This document shows, one piece after another, positions 5,909 through 16,689 of a DNA stretch of 64,000 bases. The notes under the pieces were generated by a model. It was not told the DNA's origin and made no database searches. It was given only the letters and a program-made list of their open reading frames with translations. Position 1 is the first letter of the stretch. The number at the start of each line of letters is the position of its first letter. The position numbers and the translations under genes are program-made. The stretch spans positions 9,382,001 through 9,446,000 of the forward strand of contig NZ_JAPNKE010000002.1 of the NCBI RefSeq assembly GCF_026626665.1. Direction: 5' to 3'. This DNA comes from Nannocystis pusilla. Lineage in GTDB: Bacteria; Myxococcota_A; Polyangia; Nannocystales; Nannocystaceae.

Positions 5909-8736
5909 TCATCCGCGGAGTCCTTGCAGGACGCGGTCGGGGCGGAGCGGGAGCTCGCGCGGGCGGAAGCCGGTGGCGTGGGCGACGGCGTTGCCGATCG
6001 CGGCGGCGGGGGCGAGGGTGACGAGCTCGGCGAGGCCGACGCTGCGGCCGTTGACGCGCTCGTAGCCGTCCTCGACGAAGTGGACGTCGAGCTCGCCGAT
6101 GTCGCCGATGCCGGGGATTCGATAGTCCTCGAGGCCGCCGGTGAGGAGGGCGCCGGTTTTGGGGTCGAGGCGGCGCTCCTCGTAGAGGGCGTAGCCGATG
6201 CCCTGGATCACGCCGCCCAGGGCCTGGTTGCGGGCCAGCGCGGGCGCGACGATGTGGCCGGCGGCGATGCCGGTGTGCGAGCGGAGCACGCGGATCCGCC
6301 CGAGCCGGGTGTCGACCTCGACCTCGATGATCTGCAGCGAGCCCGCGACGTAGCGCCCCGGAGCGATGTCGGCGATCGGCGGCAGGAAGTAGCCGCCCTG
6401 GTCGCGCTTGCGCGTGCCGACGAAGCGCAGCGGCGGCGAGCCGGCCAGCAGTTGCTGCCAGGTGACGACGCCGCGCGGGTGGCGGACGCCGCCGGGGACG
6501 GCCACGCCCTTGACGCCGAGGAGCTGTTCGGCGCGCTCCAGCAGCTCGTCGCGCAATTGTTCGGCGGCCATGATCGCGGCCGGGACCAGCGAGGCGGTCG
6601 TGCGGCTGCCGCCGGTCATCGGCCCGGGGACCAGCGAGGAGTCGCCGATCTGCACCTTCACGTCGGCGGGGGCGATGCCGAGGACCGAAGCGACGGTCTC
6701 GGCGATCACGGTGCGGGTGCCGTTGCCGATGTCCTGACACGCGGTCGAGGCGACGATGCCGTCGGGGCCGGCGTCGATCTGCAGGCGCGCGCTCGGCTGG
6801 ACGAAGTAGAACCACCCGCCGACGGCGAGGCCCATGCCGCGGCGATAGCGGCCGCGGTCGCTCTGCGCGGGCTGTCTCTCACGCCATGTCCTCAGGGACA
6901 GGGCCCAGTCGTACAGGCGGTTGCGCGCGGGGTTGGGGTCGAAGCGCTTGCGCAGCAGGATCGGGTCGAGCTTCAGGCGCTCGGCGGCGACGTCGACGGC
7001 CTGCTCGAGGGCCCAGAACACCGGCGGGCCGCCGGGGCCGCGGAACGGCTTGCCGGGCGGGGCGTGGTTGACGACGTCCCAGTCGGCGATGTCCTTCGGC
7101 GCGTTGGCGTACATCAGGCGCAGCAGCACGGTGCTGTTCGAGCCGACGCCGCAGCCGGCGTCGGCGAAGGCGCGCGCGGTGACGCCTTGCAGGTAGCCGT
7201 CGCGGTCGGTCGCCAGGGCCAGCTCGATCTCCTGCGCCGGACGCAGGCCGCCCGTGGTCAGCTCTTCGCGCCGCTCGAGCACCACCCGGACCGGCTTGCC
7301 GGTGACGCGCGCGAGCTCGACCGCGGCCACGCACTCGAGCTGCAGCGTGGCCTTGCCGCCGAAGCCGCCGCCGATGTACTGCGCGAGCACGCGGACGTGG
7401 TCGCGGCGCAGGCCCCAGCGCTGGGCGATGTCCTCGGCGACGGCGTGGACCGACTGGGTCGAGAGGTGGACGGTGACCGCGTCGGCGGCGGTCCAGTGGG
7501 CGACGCAGGCGTGCGGCTCCAGGGCCGAGTGGCACTGGACCTGGGTCTTGTATGTCCCTTCGACCAGGATGCCCTCGGCTGGCTTTTCGCGCAGCTTGTC
7601 GACGGCGCGGCGGGCCTTGTGCTTGGCGGTGCTGAACAGCTTGAACGGGCCGCGCAGGTTGCCGTCCCAGCCGAGCGGCAGCAGCGGGCCCTCGCTGGCG
7701 TTGGGGGCCGACTTGCGGGTGTTGCGGGTCGGGTAGACGGGGGCGCGCCGTCGGCCCGCGCGGCGTCCATGCCGACGAGCGCGGGCAGGACCTCGAGGTC
7801 GAGCTCGACGGCCGCGAGCGCGGCCTCGGCGGTGCGCGCGTCGACGGCGGCGATGGCGAGGATCTCCTGGCCGGCGAAGCGGATCGTGGTGCCGCCGTTC
7901 AGCAGGTCGACGGCCCCGAACACGCCGGGCAGCGCGAGGGCCTTCGACCAGTCGACCTTGCGCACGCGCGCGTGGGCGTGCGGGGAGCGCAAGATCTTGC
8001 CCTCGAGCTGGTCGGGCAGCCGGACGTCGACGGTGTACTTGGCGGCGCCGGTGACCTTGTCGCGGGCGTCGTGGCGCGGGGCCGCGGGCTCGGGGCCGAG
8101 TGGTTTTTCGTAGGCGCCGGAGCTGGCCTTTTGGACAGCTCGGATGATGCCGTCGTAGGCGGCGCAGCGGCACAGGTTGCCGGCCAGCGCGGCGGCGACG
8201 GTGTCGCGGTCGGGCTCCCGGTTGCCGTGCTCGGCCCGCCAGCGGGTGTAAAAGGCGCTGGCGGCGACGACGAAGCCAGGGTGCAAAAACCGCACTGCAG
8301 GGCGTCCTCTGCCATGAAGGCGCGCTGGACCGGGTGTAGCTCGCCGGCCGGGGCGAGGCCCTCGACGGTGGTGAGGCGCCGGCGGTGCAGCGCGACGGCG
8401 GGGAGCAGGCAGGCGGCGACGGGGACGTCGTCGAGGAGGACGCTGCAAGCGCCGCACGCCCCGTGACCGCAGCTCTCCTTGCAACCAGTGAGGCCGAGGT
8501 CGCTCCGCACGAGCTCGAGGGCGGTGCGCTCGGGGTCGACGTCGAACGACTTGACGGCGCCGTTGACGGTGAGCTCGAGCTTTTGCGCGGGGGCGTCGGG
8601 GGCGGTGCCAGGGGCGGCCGCAGCAGGTGCCTCGGCGCGCTCGCTGACGATCTTCGGGGCGCAGCTCGCCGACGAGGACGGTGGTGCCGCCGAGAGTTCC
8701 GCGCAAGATGCCGCGCCGCGAGATCGGTGGGCTCAT
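5909..8736 (-). CDS. Fused 2Fe-2S / molybdopterin-binding subunit of a xanthine dehydrogenase-family enzyme, frame broken three times
   Basis: Starts MSPPISRRGIL, a twin-arginine-like leader, so the enzyme is probably exported folded. The 2Fe-2S part has GCKESCGHGACGAC (plant-type cluster), then QCGFC and NLCRC (second cluster). The Mo part follows with no stop between, and has GGGFGGKA, the cofactor region GNGTRTVIAETVAS, GGVIQGIGYAL and a late Glu in VGLAEL, the likely catalytic base. The frame shifts near 8660, 8290 and 7745, each fixable by one base. Family homology is continuous across each break, so sequencing error is the simplest explanation. It forms an operon with the FAD subunit and the 72-aa gene. 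Confidence 0.85.
6887..6900. repeat. Dispersed palindrome, exact core, inside Mo subunit gene
   Basis: TGTCC-TCAG-GGACA. Read in frame as part of SLRTW on the minus strand. Confidence 0.75.
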
Positions 8737-8833
8737 GCGTCGGGATGGTGCGGCGTGCGCGCGAGGCTTGTCAATGGTGCGCAGCGCGAGTTTGCGTGGC
8801 TGACGGGTTCGAGGCATCCTCAGCCAGACCCGG

Positions 8834-10106
8834 ATGCCGAGGCTCAAGCGACTGACGATCCACAAGTTCCCACGGGTGAAGCCTGGGACGGAGCTCGTGT
8901 TCAACGAGGGATCGAACGTGCTCCTCGGGATCAACGGGTCGGGTAAGACCACGCTGCTTAAGCTGTTGTCGATGGTGTGTAGTGGGCTGTTCGCAGGGCT
9001 GGAACGTGTCGATTTTCATGTCGAATACGAGTTCGAGCACGCGGGTGTCACCTACGCCGTCGAAGTCCGATACGGTGCACCCGAATCACCCCAATTGCCG
9101 TTGGCTGACGAATCAGGGCTGGCACCGACTGCTCGCTTACGCGCTTCACAGTCGCGTGGCCATCTGGTGATTCAAAGCCGAACGAGGAGCCCATCGAGTT
9201 CGAGTTTGAAGATCGTGAAGCTCGCGTCCGACAAGGCGAGCGCAGTAGCGAGTTAGGGCCGTTACCATCTTTCTTCGAGTACCCCTTTGTCACTGGCTCG
9301 ACGTTGGCGCTCTTCAACTCAGCTCGAGTGCGTGTTGCGCAGCTCGACCGGCTCTTTGCGGTGGATGGGCGCCCTATAGCTCGCCTCGATGAAAGCACCC
9401 GATGGCTCGAAGATAGCCTTCGCGACGGAGGGTTCAAGATTTACGAAACGAGCCCTCATGCACGTGGAGCGGTGGGCAATTCCACCCCGGATAGCGTGCG
9501 TGAGTCAGCGGTTGCGCAATTCGACGTCGGCGGACGAGGGCCATTGTTGCTCAGCCAGGATCATCTGGAATTTCTGGCCCAGACCGTCGAGGTGCTCGGG
9601 TACGCCAAAGCATCGATGCGGCTTGATGTCGTCCGCGTCACTCCCGCCGCGCCCGAGCGCCTCGAACCGGCGATCCACGCTTACGGGCGCTACGAGTTTC
9701 GCTTCGTCAAGCGCGACGGATCGCGGCTCAGTCCGGAAGAGCTCAGCTTCGGGCAGCAGCGCCTGTTTGCCTTCCTGTACTATGCGGCGATGCATCCCCA
9801 CATCGTTATCGTCGACGAGCTGACGAACGGTATGCATCACTCTATGATTGAGCGCTGCCTTGAAGTCGTCCGTGGACGGCAAACGTTCCTGGCGACCCAG
9901 AACCCGCTGCTGCTGGACAACTTGGAGTTCGAGGATGCAGAGGAGGTGCGACGCACGTTCATCCTGTGCTCGAATGACGAGGTAGACGGACAAGAGCAGA
10001 TGGTCTGGCGCAACATGACCGTCGATGAGGCCGAGAATTTTACCGCGATTACAAGGTCGGCATCTCGCACGTCAACGACATCCTGCGGAGCTGGGGCCTG
10101 TGGTAG
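8834..10106 (+). CDS. ABC/SMC-type AAA ATPase of a putative two-gene defence module, frame broken twice
   Basis: About 424 residues. Walker A GINGSGKTT lies at 32-40. The C-terminal half has an ABC-like signature LSFGQQRL, Walker B IVIVDELTNG, and ATQNPLLLD in the place of the switch His motif, as in OLD/AAA_15/AAA_21 ATPases. The frame shifts near 9120 and near 10040; the second lies in a T run, where one more T restores NFYRDYK and the ending LRSWGLW. The stop overlaps the next gene by one base (TAGTG), so the two are translationally coupled. GC and codon use are lower than in neighbours, which suggests transfer. The layout resembles the ATPase of PARIS- and OLD-like defence systems. No membrane or secretion signal. 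Confidence 0.8.
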
Positions 10107-10855
10107 TGGACGAGCTCTCGGTGCTACTGCTCACCGAGGATACAGGTGACGACGCCCATGCGGTGGTCAAGTCGCTAGTCGAGAAGATGTTGTTCCTCGT
10201 CGAGCCCGGCCTGGATTCGAAACGTTTGAAATACCCGCGTGCCGACGAGCGCGCCAGGAAGGGGATGGGTTTCAACTGCTACAAGAGCAGAAGCCCGCGC
10301 GACTACGCCAAGAAGCTGTTGTTGGCAGAGGCGATCGTCACGCATCTCCTCCGCTCCGAGGGGTCGGCGCTCGTGTTTGTGCATGTCGACGGTGATCGAC
10401 GCTGGTCCGAGCGCGACCCTGAGCACCTGTGTGAGAACGTTTATCGGTTCGACGAGGAGATCCTCGCCCGCGTTCGAGCCATCCTCGACAGGCACGGGCG
10501 CGTCGACGTGATTGACCGCATCATACACGTCGTTCCGTTCTGGAGCGTCGAGAGCTGGTTGTTTCAGAACACCGAAGAAGCGCTCAGAATCCTGGCCGAA
10601 ACCCGTCCGCGGTACGACGAGGCCCTTGCTCGTTCCGAACAGTGGCAGCGTCAGCCGCATCTATTGGATGAGCAGGTGCGTCCCAAGGATGAAGTCGCGT
10701 TCCAGGCGAAGTACAACCGGCGGCTCGCGGAGACCCGTTTTCCCGCCCGTAGGGTGAATGAGTTGGGATTGTCCTTCGCGGCCGTAGTCATGCGTCTCGA
10801 GCAGCCGACCCTGCGCCGTCTGCTCGCCGGTTTCTCGCGGCACGCCTCGCCGTGA
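10106..10855 (+). CDS. TOPRIM/DUF4276-like putative nuclease, partner of the ATPase
   Basis: 249 residues, GTG start at 10106 overlapping the ATPase stop. The N-terminal strand LSVLLLTEDTGDD has an acidic residue at about 11, and a later strand VFVHVDGD gives D95-x-D97. This E...DxD spacing matches a TOPRIM-type metal site. Further on, VVPFWSVESWL (E149) resembles the P-x-E-x-WL motif of DUF4276-type proteins. In PARIS and OLD-like systems such a partner is the effector nuclease held by the ATPase. Function here is inferred from these motifs and the gene pairing; the match is by eye. Low-GC composition as for the ATPase. It ends 3 bases from the convergent SDR gene. Confidence 0.6.
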   Translation: MDELSVLLLTEDTGDDAHAVVKSLVEKMLFLVEPGLDSKRLKYPRADERARKGMGFNCYKSRSPRDYAKKLLLAEAIVTHLLRSEGSALVFVHVDGDRRWSERDPEHLCENVYRFDEEILARVRAILDRHGRVDVIDRIIHVVPFWSVESWLFQNTEEALRILAETRPRYDEALARSEQWQRQPHLLDEQVRPKDEVAFQAKYNRRLAETRFPARRVNELGLSFAAVVMRLEQPTLRRLLAGFSRHASP

Positions 10856-10858
10856 AGC

Positions 10859-11638
10859 TCAGCCGCACAGGACGCTGCCGCCGTTGACGTTGAGGATCTC
10901 GCCGGTGATGTGGCGCGCCATGTCGGAGGCGAGGAAGGCGATCGGGGCGGCGATGTCGTCGGCAGTGGCGACGCGGCGCAGGGGGATCTGGCTCTCGATG
11001 CGAGCGCGCGTCGAGGTCGTGGCGCAGCGGTCCGGCGGTCATGTCGGTGTCGACCCAGCCGGGCGCGACGCTGTTGACGCGGATCGCCGGGGCCAGCTCG
11101 ACGGCCCACGACTTGGTGGCGGAGATCAATGCGCCCTTGGAGGCCGCGTAGGGGCTGTAGTCGGCCTCGCCGCGCTGGCCGGCGGTGGAGGTGACGTTGA
11201 CGATGGATGCCCTTTGGGACAGGCGCAGCAGCGGCAAGGCGCGGGCGACGGCGAGGAAGGGGCCGAGGACGTTGACGTCCATGGTGTGCGGCGATAGACG
11301 TCGACGTCGAAGCGCGACAGCTCGTCCGCCTCCCACACGCCGGCGTTGTTGACGAGGCAGTCGAGCCGGCCCCACTCGCGCGCGACGTGCTCGAACATGG
11401 CGTCGACCTGGGTCGGGTCGGCGAGGTCGGCGGCGAACCGCAAGTGCGAGGCGTCATTGACGGCGCGCAGCTCGTTCAGAAAAGACTCGGCGACGTCGTG
11501 GCGGTCGCGGTAGTGGACGAGGACGACTGCGCCGGCAGCGGCGAACCGGCGGCAGACGACGGCGCCGATGCCACGGCTGCCGCCGGTGACGAGGACGTGA
11601 AGACCGGCGAGCGAGAGCATCGGGCGCGACTTTGCCAT
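10859..11638 (-). CDS. Short-chain dehydrogenase/reductase, frame broken twice
   Basis: SDR of classical length, about 259 residues. The nucleotide-binding motif TGGSRGIG is near residue 17, followed by NNAG, then YAASK with the catalytic Tyr and Lys, and a C-terminal NVNGGS. Closest in pattern to 3-oxoacyl-ACP reductase (FabG)-like enzymes, but the substrate is not assignable. The frame shifts near 11290 and 11005, with the family pattern continuing across. Start chosen at 11638 (MAKSRPM); 11620 is an alternative. A palindrome variant lies inside at 11208. Confidence 0.83.
11208..11221. repeat. Dispersed palindrome variant inside SDR gene
   Basis: TGCCC-TTTG-GGACA, one base off the core. 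Confidence 0.55.
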
Positions 11639-11859
11639 GGATGGGGGGCAGGCGCGAGACGGCAGACGGGCGACGTTCGCGCGTAACGCCGCGAACGTCA
11701 TCGAGCGAACCGAGGAACCACAGAGGTTCTTTTCGCGCGGCGAAGAGGTGACGCACGCGTTGTGACAAGGACGGAACGACGCACGGCGACTAGAGCGCGT
11801 CGCGCAAAGTGTGACGTGGGCGGATGGGTCGCGGCGACGAGGACGCGAAGAATATGTCG

Positions 11860-12185
11860 TGATGCGGAGCGAGAGGCCGGGGAGAGGTCTTCGTCGCGGC
11901 GACGAAGATGCGATGTGCACGACATGATGCGGAGCGAGAGGCTGCTGCGAGGCTCTCGTGGCGAACACGAGGACGCGAGGCGCGTTTGGTGATGCGGAGC
12001 GAGAGGTCGGCGCGAGGTCCTCGTCGCGGATTCGAGGCGTATGGGTGATGCGAGCGAGGGCTCGCCGCAAGGTCCTCGTCGCAGAATACGAGGTGCACGT
12101 GTGATGCGGAGCGAGGTCCTCGTTGCGGATGCGAGGCGCATGTGCAATGAGAAGCGAGGGTCGCCGTGAGGTCTTCGACGCGGAC
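11860..12185. repeat. Degenerate tandem repeat array, units 45-65 bp
   Basis: Six units starting near 11860, 11925, 11990, 12046, 12102 and 12147. Each opens with tgatgcggagcgag and carries gcgaggtcctcgtcgcgg followed by gaggcg. The unit itself contains short complementary arms (gcgagg / cctcgtcgc). Function unknown. Confidence 0.75.
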
Positions 12186-12218
12186 GGAGGACACGCCGTA
12201 AAGGTAGCGAAATGGCGT

Positions 12219-12250
12219 CTGTTCGGCGGCCAGCCCTGGCCGTCGAACAG
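12219..12250. repeat. Hairpin of 14 bp with 4-nt loop
   Basis: CTGTTCGGCGGCCA, loop gccc, TGGCCGTCGAACAG; one mismatch. Possible transcription terminator without a T run. Confidence 0.6.
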
Positions 12251-12332
12251 GCGCCCCACGATCTGCTCGTTGCGACACCCGGCATCGGAGCCGACGACGG
12301 CGAGTCGGCCTCTCACGGCTGCAGCCGTGCCA

Positions 12333-12434
12333 GGGGTTCGGGGAAGGACCGGCCGCGAATTAGAGGCGAGATGGATGCGAGGAACGAGCGGCCATCCTGC
12401 CGGTTAACTCGCGGCCGGTCCTTCCCCGAACCCC
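12333..12434. repeat. 26-bp perfect inverted repeat around a 50-bp centre
   Basis: The left arm 12333-12358 starts ggggttcggggaagg and ends ggccgcga. The right arm 12409-12434 is its exact reverse complement. The arms enclose a 50-bp AT-richer segment containing gttaac. Too long and too perfect for chance; it could be a cruciform, a remnant of a miniature element, or a terminator for the minus-strand gene ending at 12521. Confidence 0.85.
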
Positions 12435-12520
12435 CGCGAGGCGCAGTCGGCAATCGCGAGCGACACGCCCCGCTCTGCGCGCGGCGAAGTCCGCGCGCCA
12501 CCACTCCGAGCGAAAGCCCC

Positions 12521-13990
12521 TCAGAGCCCGCCCTTGATCGCCACGCCGACGCCCGTCAGGCACATCTCGTCGAGGGTGCCCTCGCCGAGGCCGACGTCGA
12601 CCGGCGCGTCGAGGCCGGCCTCGGCCAGCATCTCGACCACCCCGGGGTTCGACATCGTGTTGTTGTAGACGCAACGCAGACGCACCCGGTCCCCGCCGCG
12701 GACCCGGAAGCTCTCGGTGATCGGCGCGTCGTATTGATAGGAGCGCTGCCAGTTGAAGTCCCACTTCGGCGTGTGCAGCAGGCAGGTCTCGCCGCCGGCG
12801 TTCTCGACCCACACGCGCATGTCGACCCCGACCTTGTGCATGTGATTGAGGACCGTCCACACGCGCACGTCGGCGAACGCCGGGATGTTGTCGGGGACCA
12901 CGTACTCGTACTCCTCGACGTGGGCCGCCTCGCCGGCGGGGATCATCAGCGGGCCGTTCAGCGACTCGCCGACGCCGGGGGCGCCGATGAGCGTGAAGAA
13001 AGTCGACCACTCGGCCGCGGTGTCGCTCCAGCGCAGGGCCAGGCCGGTCGCGCTGTCCTCCTCGGGGCCGCCGCCGGTGGCGTGGTAGTGGACGTTGAGG
13101 ATCAGCCGCGCACCGGCCGGCAGCTCGGTCGTCACGCCCGTGGGCGCGACCATCGGCATGCCGCCCGGGACCCAGCCGCCGATCAGCTGCGCATTGCCGA
13201 TGCCGGCCCCGCCGCCGCAGTTCTGCTTGACCCCGCCGGGCCAGCTCGCCGAGTCCGCGCCGGCGTCGACGTAGATCAGGACGTGATGCACGATCTTCGG
13301 GTTGCCCGCGAGCACCTGGATCCCGTCGACGTACACCGGCGCGTCGTTGCCGGGGTCGAGGCTGAGGCAGTGGAAGAAGTCGAGCGAGTTGCCGACCTTG
13401 TCGACGGTCAGCGGGGTGCTCATCGTGATCGATTTGGTCGGGTTGGCGAGGTCGAGCGAGGGCGGCGTCGGCAGCGGGGCGGCGAGCGCGGGATCGCCTT
13501 CGGGCGCGCCCAGATCGGCCCACTGCTGGAACATGTCCTTTTGGTCATCCGACAGCCGCGGGTCGTGGAGGTAGGGCAGCGGCGGCTGGCACTCGTCGGT
13601 CTCGAGCGCGTGCCACGGCGGCATGATCCCCTGGGCGACGTCGCTGGCCATGACGCCGGCCCACGGCTTGGCCTCCTCGTAGGTCATCAGCGCGAACGGG
13701 GCGATCCCGCCGGACGCGTGGCAGCTCTGACAGCTGGCGGTGACCAGCGGGGCGATGTCCTGGTGCCAGTTGGGCCGCACGTCCTCGCCGGCCTCGGTGG
13801 TGCTGGCGGTGGTCGGCGGGGCCTCGGTGGTGGTCGGCGCGCTGGTGGCCTCGCTGCCGCTGCTCGCCTCGCTGTTGCCGGTCGCCTCGCCGGTCGACTC
13901 GGTGGCGGTGGCGGCGGTGCTGCCTTGCGAGTCGCCGCAGGCGACGAGGACGAGCGAGGTGAGGAGCAGGGAGCGCGAGACGGAGACCAT
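12521..13990 (-). CDS. Lipoprotein copper type II ascorbate-dependent monooxygenase-like protein with N-terminal heme motif
   Basis: 489 residues from ATG 13990; an upstream in-frame Met was rejected because this start gives a clean lipoprotein signal (LLLTSLVLVAC). A Thr/Ser/Glu-rich linker follows, then a CxxCH motif (SCQSCHASG) for c-type heme. The body has the His pattern of peptidylglycine-monooxygenase-like folds: KIVHHVLIYVD (first copper), LNVHYHATGG, and LNHMHKVG with a later H-x-P loop (second copper). It is probably a surface or periplasmic oxygenase or a structural relative; the substrate is unknown. A degenerate palindrome lies at 13534. It is transcribed away from the next gene, from a divergent start 120 bp away. 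Confidence 0.82.
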   Translation of the reverse strand: MVSVSRSLLLTSLVLVACGDSQGSTAATATESTGEATGNSEASSGSEATSAPTTTEAPPTTASTTEAGEDVRPNWHQDIAPLVTASCQSCHASGGIAPFALMTYEEAKPWAGVMASDVAQGIMPPWHALETDECQPPLPYLHDPRLSDDQKDMFQQWADLGAPEGDPALAAPLPTPPSLDLANPTKSITMSTPLTVDKVGNSLDFFHCLSLDPGNDAPVYVDGIQVLAGNPKIVHHVLIYVDAGADSASWPGGVKQNCGGGAGIGNAQLIGGWVPGGMPMVAPTGVTTELPAGARLILNVHYHATGGGPEEDSATGLALRWSDTAAEWSTFFTLIGAPGVGESLNGPLMIPAGEAAHVEEYEYVVPDNIPAFADVRVWTVLNHMHKVGVDMRVWVENAGGETCLLHTPKWDFNWQRSYQYDAPITESFRVRGGDRVRLRCVYNNTMSNPGVVEMLAEAGLDAPVDVGLGEGTLDEMCLTGVGVAIKGGL

Positions 13991-14109
13991 CGCAGGATGC
14001 TGCCACGCGCGCCGGGAAGCCGTCCACGCCTGCCGTGGCGGGCGGCGGGCGCTTCCGCACGGCCACATCGCGCGCGCCGCGAGGGCCCGGACGCGCTAGG
14101 GTGCCGTCC

Positions 14110-14769
14110 GTGCGCAGGACGATCGCAACGCTCGCGCTGCTGGCGGGCTGTGAGCTGAAGGGCGACGGGGTGCCCAAGGAGACGGTGCGCACCGTGCCGC
14201 CGTTCTCGCAGATCGAGGTGTTCGACGACTTCGAGGTGACGGTGACGGTGCGCCCCGAGCTCGACCCGGAGGCCGACGTGACGCTGCACGTGACCGGCGA
14301 CTCGAACGCGCTCTCGCGGCTGTTTACTGAAGTCCATGGGGATGGACTGTTGTCCATCGCGGCCAACCCGAACCTGCTGCAAGAGCTGAAGGTGATCCCG
14401 ACGGTGACTCTGGAGGTGCCGGCGCTGAGCGGCGTGTTCGCGACCGACCGCGCAGTGGTGCGCGTGCACGGGGCGAGCGAGGCGCTGGCGATCGAGGCCG
14501 AGCTGACGAGCGTGGTCGAGGCGAGCGAGCTGACGCGAGTCGCGGCGAACGTGGTCGCCCGCGACGTGAGCTACGTGATGCTGGCCGGCTCAGGGCCGGA
14601 GCTGGCGGTCGCGGTCGCCGACATGGCGCACGTCGAGGCGTCGCGGCTGACCGCCGAGCACGTGACCGTGACGATCGAGGAAGGCGCGCCGAGCGTGACG
14701 GTGTGCACCAGCGGGGCGCCGCCGGAGATCGTCGGCGAGGCCGAGCGGGTGACGGTCGTCTGCGAGTGA
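14110..14769 (+). CDS. Lipoprotein with DUF2807-like (GIN) beta-helix domain
   Basis: About 219 residues. GTG start at 14110 gives a short lipoprotein signal (ATLALLAGC); GTG at 14101 is an alternative. The body is made of short beta repeats with alternating hydrophobic residues (VTLHVTGDSNALSR, VVRVHGASEALAIEAEL), characteristic of the DUF2807/GIN domain of surface adhesin-like proteins. Role unknown, probably at the cell surface. Part of its 3' end is duplicated just downstream. Confidence 0.75.
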   Translation: MRRTIATLALLAGCELKGDGVPKETVRTVPPFSQIEVFDDFEVTVTVRPELDPEADVTLHVTGDSNALSRLFTEVHGDGLLSIAANPNLLQELKVIPTVTLEVPALSGVFATDRAVVRVHGASEALAIEAELTSVVEASELTRVAANVVARDVSYVMLAGSGPELAVAVADMAHVEASRLTAEHVTVTIEEGAPSVTVCTSGAPPEIVGEAERVTVVCE

Positions 14770-14990
14770 CCGAAGGGGCATGTCGGAACGGACATGCGGG
14801 CGGCCGAGCGCAACCGCTTGCGGTCGGAGGCGCGCCGAGGATCGTGGGCGCAGCCGAGCGGGTGACGGTCGTCTGCGAGTGACCGAAGGGGCATGTCGTA
14901 TCGGTCATGAAGGCGGCCGAGCGCGGCCGCTTGCGGTCGGAGGCGCGCCGAACCTCGTGGGCGCAGCCGAGCAGTGGTACTTGCCAGGAG
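14741..14990. repeat. 113-bp tandem duplication including the 3' end of the GIN gene
   Basis: ccgagcgggtgacggtc at 14741 recurs at 14854 with period 113, and a third partial copy starts near 14970. Each unit carries one palindrome-like cgaaggggcatgtcgg. The second copy repeats the last codons and stop of the gene. Confidence 0.82.
14778..14797. repeat. Dispersed palindrome variant, intergenic
   Basis: GCATGTC, 6-base loop, GACATGC, eight bases after the GIN gene stop. A hairpin in a terminator position. Confidence 0.6.
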
Positions 14991-15030
14991 GTCAGACCGC
15001 AGGTGCGCGGATTTCGGTGCATGACGGAAA

Positions 15031-15067
15031 GGACATGCTACGAAGGTCATGTCCTTCGAGGCATGTC
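15031..15067. repeat. Cluster of palindrome half-sites
   Basis: ggacatg at 15031, then two catgtcc copies. Any two opposite half-sites can form a hairpin. Confidence 0.55.
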
Positions 15068-15140
15068 CATGACGATCACGCCTGCCGCTGCGTCGTGACG
15101 GGGGAGTCGCTCGCTCGGGTACCGCCGTGAATGGCGGCGG

Positions 15141-16592
<1,452 letters not shown>

Positions 16593-16631
16593 GGGGAGGT
16601 GCGGGGACGGGCGGGGAACGTGATGGCGAGG

Positions 16632-16676
16632 ATGTCCTTCGGGACATGTCACGCGAATGACCTGAAGGACATGTGA
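16632..16676. repeat. Dispersed palindrome, exact core plus second half-site, intergenic
   Basis: ATGTCC-TTCG-GGACAT at 16632-16647, a 6-bp stem closed by a C(TTCG)G tetraloop, which is unusually stable in RNA. A further ggacatgt follows at 16667. Lies between the photolyase start and the MpaB-family stop. Confidence 0.8.
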
Positions 16677-16689
16677 TTTTTAAAAGAAG

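Larger units (their letters stand above)
11639..12520. other. 880-bp non-coding, repeat-rich gap
   Basis: No protein gene that I trust. Holds degenerate tandem repeats (11860-12185), a 14-bp hairpin (12219-12250) and a long perfect inverted repeat (12333-12434), listed separately. Confidence 0.6.
14770..15140. other. Non-coding gap with palindrome copies
   Basis: Between convergent genes. Contains GCATGTC...GACATGC (14778-14797), a weaker copy at 14891, and a dense cluster at 15031-15067 (ggacatg, catgtcc, catgtcc). No gene seen. Confidence 0.6.

Noticed and set aside
7745..10040. Programmed ribosomal frameshifting
   Set aside because: Breaks lack slippery heptamers with downstream structure and occur in too many unrelated genes; sequencing error is simpler.
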